Shown here: positions 37,701 to 49,700 of the stretch, in pieces | How the letters are laid out: every line of letters begins with the position of its first letter | Position numbering within the stretch: position 1 is the stretch's first letter | Assembly: GCA_016617855.1 (NCBI GenBank) | Contig: JAECUM010093642.1 | Location: 1-64,000 of the forward strand | DNA from: Megalonaias nervosa | Lineage: Eukaryota; Mollusca; Bivalvia; Unionida; Unionidae | Direction of reading: 5' to 3' | DNA length: 64,000 nucleotides | The notes under the pieces: model-generated | Database searches by the model: none | What the model was told of the DNA's origin: nothing | The model's input: the letters and a program-made list of their open reading frames with translations, nothing else | Program-made: the position numbers and the translations under genes

Positions 37701-40700
37701 GACTACACTAATAAACTTCTGACAGCCTCTCGAACGGAAACTCTTGGATTAAAATAGTCGTCCTATATTTTGGCCAACATTTTCTATAAGTGACTATTCT
37801 TTAAAAATCAAGATAGTGGAGGAAAACTGATGGATGCCTTAAAAGAGCGGAAAAAAAGGAAAATTAGAGAAAAATATGATCAGGAAACAATTTGTATTCA
37901 TTCTTGTTCTATAGTGATTAGCTTGTGTATGATAGATCTTTAAATAACCGCTGATGCTATTAATCATTGTCAGTAAGGGGATAAGACTTTATTGGGGTTC
38001 ACTTGAATATGAAGTTATTGGCAGTACCATCAAAGAATTATAGTCCATATCAGTTATCCAAACTCACTGGGAAAAACAATAATTTTGTTCAGGTAAATGA
38101 TTGGTTAATGTGAAGAGAACATTTTAGGTTCCATGATAATTGGTGTGGAGATCATATAAATTTTCTTTATAATGAATTGTTCTTCTGTTTTTGCATTATA
38201 GCCCTGTTCAATTCTGCCTCAGCAAATGGATTTCAGATGGTAATCTCTGGTTCCCAAGCTAAAGCTCTGTCAGAATTCCAGATCACCAATATCCAGGTAA
38301 AATGGGAAACAGTGGAATTCTTTCCATTCCTACTTGTACAACAAATGAGGGTGTGTTTGTTTTCCATTCTTGCCAAATCTTGTTAACCACTTGATACAAT
38401 AGCTAGCAAATAGGAAATTTTATTATACAGCAAGGAGAATTAGTTAGATGCATGCCCTATTGGTTGACCAGAATATGACATACCACCATGATGGTTGAGT
38501 TTGTCCATAACAGACTCTGCTTTTAAGCTGTGGGATGGAAGTCTGAGGCTGCATTTTCCAACTTTTACCTTAGAGACATTATATCCCAAATGATTCAGTT
38601 TGACCTAAAGGGATGTTTCAGCAGCTCAACAGGTTACCTTCCCTGGTCATTCAGCAACTTTGTGATAACAGTTACTCCCCTTCTGATAGTATCTGTATCC
38701 AAGGGAGACCACTCATATCACAATTCTGTTTCAATTGCATGTAGTGTTTAAGCTTCAGAGGGCTTAATTTTTTTTGAGGTAGTTGATGTATTCCAAATTT
38801 GTGATTTGTTTTGGTAAGTATTATCAGATAAACATATCTTACTCTAAAAACTGGTTTCCAGATATTTTTTTTCTGACCAAAAATGATATGATGATATAGT
38901 CATAGTAGGAAGTTGCAGCACATACACGACATATTTTGCAATATGAATCTTGGGTGACAGTCTTGATGTGGGGTGAGCACTGGGATGGATAGGGTTTGGA
39001 ACATAAAGTAAAAAGCCATTTTTTGCTGAAACATTATTGAAGTATTACATAGTTTGTATGCACTTTGTCTTTGAAAAATAAATTCTGTTGGGGTTTAATT
39101 TCCCTGTCATCATGCTTACATTTTTCACAGCTGAATTACACGCCTGTATGGGATGCTGCTTGCAAATAAATTAAAATTTCAAGCTGATATGAAGTAGTAT
39201 TTTGAAACCAGTACTGATTTTTTATCTTCTCATATTATATGATATGGATCTCTCCATTGTGGGCAAAAGTTATTTTAATTATTTTTCTGAATGGTTAGCA
39301 AATGCTACATGTATTCATGAAATTCAAAATCTTTTCTTTCAGGGTCATCTATCTGGTTTTGGCATTGAAGAACAATTGCCCACCATAATAGTGGTGGCAC
39401 ACTATGATGCCTTTGGAATTGCGCCGGTATGTACAAATTAAAAATATATGTTGTTGATGTGCATTTCGGAGACCAGTTACCACCCATCTTGACTCTTGTT
39501 TTAATGTTATAATATTTAAAAATGTTGAAATTGCAGGTAGGACTCAACAAAGCAAATTAGTATAATTCTTGGCACTGAGGACATAGATGATATGCAGATA
39601 TGGCAACAAAAGCTAATTTTTATGCTAAACAAATAGAAATTTAAACATTTGTTTGTTTAAAAAGCTGGTAAAGAGATCTATGGAATGATTAAGGGGATTT
39701 ATTTAATTTTTTCATGAAAACAAAAATACAATTCTAACAATTTTTCAGTGGTCGAGATGCAATTCATCAATGTAAATGATCTAGTGACCATGAAGAAACC
39801 TGAGCAAATCATTTTTATAAATTGTGAAAGTATAGTTTGCATGGAAAACTAAAAGTTGTAAAGTGCATATACGATTCTGATCTGAATAGGCAGAAGATAT
39901 GCCCTTTATTCTGCTGTTCATGTATGTTTTATTTTTATTTGTCATTTATGTGGAGTAACAAGAAAATTCTAACGTAGAGTGAATTCAAAATCATTTTGCA
40001 AATAATTCATATCTTCTTCTGCAATTGACTGCCCATGGAAGTATTTTATAAGACAAAGGAAAATGGGAAGTTGTATAAAAATTTCTTCTTTTGTTCATTT
40101 TCACTGAATTACAATTTTTTTTTTTTTAACTAATTGATGGCCAATAAAGCAAGAAGAATGGTCTTTTTCCAAACTTGGCTGTGTCCGTAAAGCTAGATGC
40201 CAAACATTCCAGATTTTTGGGGAATTATTAGGAATTTTTTGTGAAAATTCTGCATTTCAAATTGTATTTCTGAAGTTTTTGGGGTATACATTTTGAACAG
40301 GGGTTTTCTCTCTGGATACAGGAGGGGAGAAACGTACTTCAGCACCAATATGATAGACTGGTACATAGATTGTAGTTTTTCAGTTTGAAAACAGAGTGTA
40401 GAAAACAACAGACCAGTCAGCTAGATCAAAATAGGTGTTAAAGCGGTGGCAGATGTGTAAAGAAGAAGATGGAGATAATTCAAGAGGAAAGCTTGATAGT
40501 TATTGTTCTGGGCTAAAATTTTGAATTGGTTCAAGGTCCTGCATTTTGAAGGATGGATACACCATTTATTTTCATCCGACCCTAATTGATACTTCCTTTG
40601 GGTTTTGTATATGTTGTTTACACATAACAAACATGTTATCCATTCTAGACTGGCTACTGAGATTTTGCAAATTTTATGTCTACAATTCTCATGGGTTGAT

Positions 40701-43700
40701 ATCTCTGAATAACTCTTAAATAACTACCTTAAGATTTTCTATTTAACCATGTAAGAACTCTCCTTGACTCTCAGAAGCTCATTAAAATCTGCTTTGGACT
40801 CTCTTCCTTTTGGAAAGCGTTACATAAATAATACCGGAACTTGTAGTGAGACTTTTTTAGGGTCAAATTTTTAGAAAAAAAAAACCCTGACAATTTAAAA
40901 AGTTCTTTAGCAGCAACTATTTCTACGCCCCACTATAAAAGTGTGGATATAGTGTTACAATTGTCAGTCCATCTGTTCTTACATCTCTTGGCAAGTCCAG
41001 CACATCTTGTTTAAGTTTTGCATTTAGGTTATTAGTGGATCTTTCATATTCCATGAACACATTTTGGATTAAGTATGTAAAGCATTATAACAAATCATTA
41101 GGGCTGTTCCAGTAAAATAGACCCAGGTAGGGCACTTTTAGTGTAGAATAGTCACCCATAGATGCAGTTTAGAATTATATATTGTTTTCATATGAACTCT
41201 TTGTGTAATCTGAGTACCCAGGCATGTATTTTTTAAAAAGTGCCTTCCCTGGGTACCATGTATACATAAACAGAATAGTCCTTAATCCTAGGTATTCAAA
41301 TTTTATATAAATTTCATTATATGTGATTGTATTCAATCATATAAATTACATTTTAGTACTTTAGTTACATTGTTTTTGTTTCTTTTCTGTGTAGGGGCTG
41401 TCTACTGGTGCAGACTCAAATGGCAGTGGTGTAATAGCCCTGTTAGAGTTGGCTAGACTTCTGTCCAAACTGTACACCAATTCTAGGACACATGCAAAGT
41501 ATCCTTTTGAACTGCTTACTCTCTAATGGGGGACAGTTGCCCAGCTTAACATTTAGTTCTTCTTTTTAGAGCTGCCATTGTGGATCATTGAGATATAGAT
41601 CATTTTGACGTGCATGGTCATCTTTCTGTCCAACTATTTTTATGTCTGTCCATGCTCTAGATTTACCGTATATACTTGCTTACAAGTTAAGTCAGACTGC
41701 TAACAATAAAGATCCTGATCTGCCATAGCATAATGCACCATCATAGCACATATCAGGGTCATATCATTTGTTCTACTGATTATTCCTGACAAACTGCATA
41801 GACCCAGATCTGGCGACACATGTGAAGGCAGGTATGGGTCATTGCAGTTTGCAGTTGGACTTGTCTTAAAACCAAGTATATATGGTACCTTAGTGTTAAA
41901 ATTTTCTACTTTTATTTTTATGCCATTTTTTTCCACCATACTTTTTTGTCTTGGCAAAACTTTTTATGTGATTTCATTCATTTACCAAGTTATTTTGAAT
42001 TTCTGATGGCCTCTATTCTTAGACGTGCAGATGATTTCTTTCACCATTAATTGTAGTATTCCTAGTATCTGATAATCCACATTAATGTAAAATCCCATAC
42101 CTCTGTGTATTTGTGCTTTATAATGTAAAATCCCAAACTGCTGTGTATGTTTGCTTTATATTTTGCTGCTTTTATATGCAGCCTATTGTTTGGGTAAAAA
42201 CACAAATAGGCATGCATATAAACTTGGTTGTTTGACTTTAAACCTCACATACTTGATCTAGTTTACTACATTATTTTGTTAGAAAAAGACTATATGGAAA
42301 AGCTCAGCATGTACAGACCTAGAAAAATTCTGGCTTCTTCATCAATGTCTAAAGTTTTGTTAGACTAGTTTCAAAGTACAACTCCATAAATAATGTATGG
42401 TGAGCAACAGAAGATGAAATGTTTTCTCCTTAACTTTGATGGGTATAATATATTATTCTTGTTAACTGGAGGAGGCAAGTTCAATTATCAAGGTGCCAAA
42501 AAGTGGATAGAGGATAACTTAGACTCAGCAGGTATATAATTCTGTGCTTTTAGTAGCATTTTGTCATTGACAAAAAATATTGTTTTATGCCTGTCTTTAA
42601 ATGTGGAAGGGTGGTATAGTGTTAATCTTGTCTGTACATTCATTTGTCTCAGTTTTGCAGCATTTATGTGCCATTCACTTATCTGTTGTTAATTAATACA
42701 TGTTATGACCACTCTGGAGGCTTAAGTGGTTAGAGCGTCTGCCTTGGATGCAGGAGGTCACGGGTTTGAACCCTGGCCAAATCATACCAAAGTAGGTTAT
42801 GGTTTGTATGGTTGATTATAGTTTATAATACTGTCCCAAGGTCTGATATTGCATGATGGCAAGATATTTTGTTGAACAGTTTTGTCTTTCCTGCATCTAG
42901 CAGATGGTAAGACACAGGCATCACTTTTTCAGCAGTGATGTCCATATGAGTTTCAGTTTTAGGCATGGAGGATTTTGATCCCTTCTTATGGTATAGTGTC
43001 TATTCTATTTTACCAAATGTAGAAAAAACTAATAGTAGTAGCAAACTTAATGGTGTTACTAAAATTAGCAGCAAAGTATAGATCCACTGACCTTTGTAAA
43101 TCAAATTTTTTTATATTGAAAGGGAAGCAATTCAAATTTGGATAATTATCTGCCCTTAATAATAGTTAACTCCCTTTGATAGTGCTTCACTGATGGTAAT
43201 ACTTGAAACAGTAGTTTAAAATGCTTGTCAAAGGAATCAGTAATTCTTCATATAGTGTTTCTGGTGTTGATATAAATTCTTTAGTAACTTAGAAAGAAAA
43301 GGAAATTTTGAATAATATTATAACGATCATTTAGAGTCACCTGTTTATGATAATATAAAGGAGAATGAATGGCAATATATTTGTAATGTTCCTCCATCTG
43401 ATGTAAAGTAATATCACTTCTGCTCTCCAAGTTGTCAGTGTTTTCAAGATTTTAATTTGATAAAGTTTATTGTAAAAATTTTTGAAAGTGATCTATCACA
43501 CAGCTTTATAAGATCTTGAAGTTCTTGGAATTAAGGGGTTGCCTTGAAAACTCCTTAATTTGTTTTGTTCTTGAAAAGTCTTTGAATTTGTTTAAAAAGT
43601 CCTTGAATTTCCAAGACCTTCTTTATGTTTTCTGAATTAATATCAAACAATTAAACTGCATCAAATATATAACTTTTTAAATTATATTTTTTTTTAACTA

Positions 43701-46700
43701 TTTTTCTGACAGAATGTGATAAAGTGGGGTGGATCAAAAGACAAACAACACTGGTTGTTACCAAATTGAGTAGCATCCCATTGTTATGGCAAAAAACAAA
43801 TTGTGCCTGTTTATGCAGTGATAAAGGAACATATGGAAATAAAGTTCAGTTTCCATAAGAAATAATACTCTGTGAAAGATTTAAAAAGAACTCCATGGCT
43901 GCATAAACCATAATACAGCAAAATCACATCATAGCATGATCTACATATTGAACTTTTTCATTTATTTTGTCACTTTTCATTTACAGAAACTAATGTGCTG
44001 TCAGATGTAGCCTTTGTAATGTGTCTAGACAGCCTGGCTTCTGAAGATAGCCTTTATTTCCATGTCTCCAAACCTCCCAAGGAAGATACACCTGCAGCCA
44101 CATTCTTCACAGTGAGTAGAACTGAATCAGTAAATTGATTTATTTAAAAAAATAGATTTCTAGAAATACAGCAGCTTATTTATTGTTTGGATATCCTGAT
44201 AAAGACTATACAACCAATGTTTCAAGTGCCTGATTTAACCTTGCTTAATCTCCAGTGGTTAGATTTAAGACTGCATTCCAGTTCAGTGCCTATTACCTTG
44301 TAATTTATTTTATTCCTTTTCCTAGTTAAAGTATACATAATGTGGATTGATCATCCTACACTTGTGCTAATGAAGAATGATGTTTGGTGTAGTTTAGTGA
44401 CATATACCAGTGTATTTCAGGCAATTCTTGTACTTTACTCAACTAGTAGTAATTCCACTGGACATTAAAGACCCAAATAAGGGTCTACCTGGCCAGTTAG
44501 TTTATTACCTTGTGTATTTGACTCCATCTTCAAAGGCTTCACATCAAGTGATAAGGCAGCCTATCATAAATGTATTACAGGTTAACACTCACAACACAGT
44601 GGATCTCGGGCCTGACTGCATTTGTAACACCTTGATGTTACCCTTTGAAGTGGGGTGTAATTAGATGAGAAATACATAAGATCAAGTGAAAGATGGGCAA
44701 TACATTCAGAGCTTACTGCATATAATAATATGGGTTCCACTGTATATAATGATGCTGCAAAACATATCATAACACTTTTCAAGTATTGGACATCTGCTTA
44801 TAAGGGACAAACAGTTTTAATTTAATATTCACTGTAAATAAAGGACACCTGTCTGAAAAAACAAATATTTTTGGGTCTTGAGTTTGCTTACTGTACACAT
44901 TCCCATCCTATTCTCATACAGAAGTCAATGTTATCTTCCAGCATTTAGAAGAGGTGACCAAAACTTTCTTCCCACATGTGGTTGTCAAAATGGTACACAA
45001 GAAGATCAATCTGGCAGAGGATATGCTTGCTTGGGAGCATGAGAGATTCAGCATGAAACGTCTTCCAGCTTTCACCCTCTCACACTTCGAGGCTTACAAG
45101 TCTTTAGATAGAACTTCAGTAATAGATACTAGGTATGTAAATATGATGTTTATGATTGGTATTTCTTAAGCTCACATTAGTAGAAAAGTCAGATATTGTA
45201 GTCATTTTTCTGGACTCAGTATTGTCAACACTTTTGGAATAATATTTTCATTAAGTGTGGCCTTGAAATGCAGACTAGGTCTTGTTATTAGGATGGTTCT
45301 GCTTTCTGTTCCTTGAGAGTTAGTCTACATCAAAAGAATGAACTCCATTGCTTTCAGGAAATTAAAAGAAATCCAGATATGGCATCCATGTACTACCTAG
45401 GGAATTAATATGTACCAAGTTAGGGACTTGAGTACTTAAACTGGGGGATGGGGGCTGGACTTTTGGATTTAAGTGCTGACTATGGCAGTTATAAGCAGAG
45501 GCCCAACAGGTTATGTTAGACAACAGGTGGACCTTGGAAAGTTCCAAATGTCCGAATGTTTGAACCTAGTTAAGATTTTTGCTTCCAGTATCCTTCACAA
45601 GGCCATAGCATATCTGTATGTAGGAAAATATTGACTTTTTCAGGGCCACTAATATGCCCAAGGCATAGGGACAGTATAGTTTTTGATTGCCCTTCCGTAG
45701 CACAGATTTGTGCATTTTTTCCCCACTTCATTCCACGTTAGTTCACATCTGATGGAAATATCAAAACTTTTTTTAATGCCTTGTTTTACATTGGTTGACA
45801 TGCTTAACTATGAAATTTGTTTGCAAAACCACAATGAATTCGTTCCTAAGATGTGTATGGAATAATTAGATTGTGGTTTGTAGCTCACCTGGCCATAATC
45901 AGTGTGCCAGTTTTAATCATACTTGGTAAAGAGTCATTTTCAGAACATGCTCTGCCAAAATTGTGTTTTGGGGTGGCTCCCCTTGCAGTGGTGTGACTTC
46001 CATCTCAACCAAAATGGAAATCCTCTTTTTAACTTTTTCTCTATAATGGCAGAGCCAGTTTTGATCAGGCTTTTGTAGGAATGTTTGTTAGGATATGCAA
46101 TAATAAAATTGTGCTTGAAGTGGCACCTCTAACATTGGTGTGGCTTCCTTTGCAAATAAGTGGAAAATCATTGAACAGCTGAGCCAGTTTTGACCAATAT
46201 TGGTAAGAATGTTCTTAAAATATGCTTTATCAAAATTTTATCAGGGTTGGATCCCCTAGCAGTGGTATGGCTTCCTTAGAAACTGAGTGGGAAAAATATT
46301 TTCAACTTCTTATGAATAGTTCAATCACTTTTGATGAAACTTGGTAGGAGTGATTCTTAGGACATGCTTTACCCAAGTGATATCCGGGGTGGCACCTCTA
46401 GCAATGGTGTGACTTTCATAGGAATCATTTGGTAGACACATTTTAACTTCTTCTCCAGAACAGCCAAGTCAGTTGCAATCAGACCTGGAAGAAATGTTTC
46501 TTAGGACAAGCTCTGTCAAAATTATGTTTGGGTGGCTTGCCTAGCAACAGATGGCTTTCTTAGCAACCATACTTGTTTAGACATTTTCCATCAGGATTGT
46601 GTCCAGGTTAGCTCCCCATGCAATGGTGTGGCTCTAATAGAAACCATATTTTTAGCTTCTTCAAAATGATTGTGCCAATTTTGATCAATTTTGGAAGGTT

Positions 46701-49700
46701 TTGTTGGACATGCTCTATCAAAAGTGTGTTTGGGGTCGTTGTCTAGCAACAATTTCATTTCCTTAGAAACCAGCTTCTTGAGCAGCTCAGTCAATTTAGA
46801 TCAGACTTGGTAAGTGTGTTTCTTTGGATATGTTCTTTCAGAATATTGTCCAATATGGCTCCATTAGGAATGGTTTGGCTTCCATTGCAGCAGGGTTGAA
46901 AACCAAAAATTTATACTCATCTCCCACTATGTATGGTTAGTTGTCACCAATATGTAAGCATCTATTGTAGAATGACTTTCTTATCAAAACTGCCTAACCA
47001 TATCAGACCAAGATGTGGTAGGTAAAGCATGAACACCTTTCACATTCATACAAAATATGTCTACTCCAGCTCAAGTTGGTTAAAGTGGATACATGGTTAA
47101 AAACATGTTAAATACCACCAGTTTCTACCTGGAAATTGTCATGACATGGGTGACTTTCACCTGCCTTATTAAAACAGTTGCCTTTCAGACCAGTGTATGC
47201 CTGGTGTGAGTGATTTCAGGCACACTTATTAGATTGGAAATATATATTATGATGTGGCTGTTGAGAGTGTGTGGTTGTCATATATGTCATGAAAAAAGCA
47301 TTGTGGACAAGAAATAAGAGTCATAGGGTAGGGAAGGATAATTTGTACTTGTTATTAATTATCTTTGTAATATTATGACTCTATGGTCTTAAAATAAGTA
47401 ATAGAAAAGAGTGAGAAGCAACAAGCTTTGTAAAATTCAAAAATAATTTATTTCCCCAGAATACAAAGTAAAAATGTATTTATAAAAAAGAAACCCAAGG
47501 AACTTACGTTATTGCAGATTAAATTCCAAAAAATCATACAATTACAGACACAAGTCCCAATAATTAAAGTTCTGAAGAAACTAAATTAAATCAAATACTG
47601 AAAGTGTTGATCGCCTGTGGTGGCCAATATAATGGTGATGTGCCAGCAGTCTTTTGTTGGATCACAATAATACAATTCAAGAATAAATCTTTATTTGAAA
47701 TTTCAGTATCAGTTTAAGTCTCTGTTTCCAAGAATGTTAGTTTTGAAGAGCACCTGGTATTTCCAGTGGATAAATAATTTAAATAAGTTCCAGTCCAAAT
47801 GAACTTCTGGACACAACAATAATACAATTGATTCTGCTCAGATCTTAAAGCACGAATAATTAATTTTTAGAAAAACAATATTATATAGTCCTCTACTTGA
47901 CCTCAGGTCACAATTTATTAGTATTTTCTAAATAAGAAACCCATTACCTAATGGAAAATAACCTTCTTGAAGGTTCATAATGTTTATGAAATAAAATTTT
48001 AGTCATAATAAGAAATCTGTTACTAAAATTATAATATAAAATGTGTAGTAAACAGCAGGTAGACCTAGCAATTCACGGGGAATTTCCAAAGTTCTAGACT
48101 CAGATTGAGATAAACATGTTTACAAAACCAAAATACAGTGTTACATTTTCAATAGCATGTAATGAAAATAAAAAAAATAAAAACAACAAACAATGCAAAT
48201 GAAATATACACAACACCTTCCCTTATAAAGAAAAAGAAAGATGTATGCAATAAAGTTTTCTTTTTACTATATGTTAAATATACATATGATTAAAAAATGA
48301 AATCTTATGAATGACACAAAGTATACATGAAACAAGATAATATTTCTGTACACGTGAAAGTGCATATGCAGTTAGATTGTTCTTTTCCCTTGACATGTCT
48401 AATGTCAATATTGTATTCCTGCAACGTCAAACTAAACCTTAATAATCTCTGATTTTTGTTTTTCATCTTGCCAATGAAAGTAAGGGGGTTATGATCACTA
48501 AACACAATAATCAGAGGAGCTGAACTAATGATAGGCTTCATTGTATTGCAAAGCCATTATCAAACCCAAACTTTCCTTCTCAATTGTGGAATAATTTCTC
48601 TGGTGCTTATTTAATTTCTTAGAAGGGGCCCTGAGTGGTCTAAAGCGCTGTCTGTTATTGATCACTGCCATGTCACCTCTGTCTGTGTGGGTTCAAGTTT
48701 TGGATTCGGCCAATGTGGGTATGTGGGAAAGCTTACCAGTAGCTTCTCATTTCTTGCTGGTTCTTTCCAGGGTTTTCCCGGGTTCTTCCTCCACCATTAA
48801 TACTGGCCGCCATGTATAGCTTATCATGTGCTGAAAAATGGCATTAAACCCCACAACAACAACAACAACAACAACAACAATTTCTTAGAAAAATAGCATA
48901 CTTGAATCAGTTCTGCAGCAACTCCAACATCATTTGCATCAACAGATATTTTAAATGATTTACTCAAATTTGGAGCTGAAAGAACTGGTGCACTCTTAAG
49001 TATGGACTTTAACCTATTAAAAGCCTCCTGGCATCTTTCAGACCACAGAAACTTGGTTTCTTGCTCAATACATTTGTCAATGGTTCAGCAATTATTGAAA
49101 AATTGGAACAAAATTTCCAGTAGTATCCAACCATACCCAAAAATCAGATAGTTGCTTTTTACTGATAGGCACAGGGAATTCAGACATAGCCTTGACCTTA
49201 GCATCCATAGATTTATCTTGTCTGTGTCCCATGATATGTCTTAGAAATGTAACACAAGCACAACAAAACTCACATTTGAATAAATTGTCAAATTTCCATC
49301 AGTAAGTCTGTCAAAGAATTTCCGAATTGGCTCTAATTGATCTTTCCAGGTGTCTTTGTAGATGATGACATCATCAATGTAAGCATCACAATTATCTAGA
49401 CCAGATGTAATCATGTTCATTAAACGTTGAAAAGTCCAAGGTGAACCTGTCATCCAAAAAGGCATCACTTTATATTGATAAAGTCCATCTGGAGTCAGGA
49501 ATACCAAATTTATCTTTGCCTTTTCCGTCAGTGGAATTTGCCAGAATCCTTTCTGACAGTCAAATTTGGTGACATGTTTTACATTTCCAATTTACCAATG
49601 CAGTCATTGATTCTTGGCAATGGAAATGGATCTCTTGTAGTTACACTATTCCCCTTTCTACAGTCTATGCACATGTGGAAAGTATTATCTAGTTTCAGTA

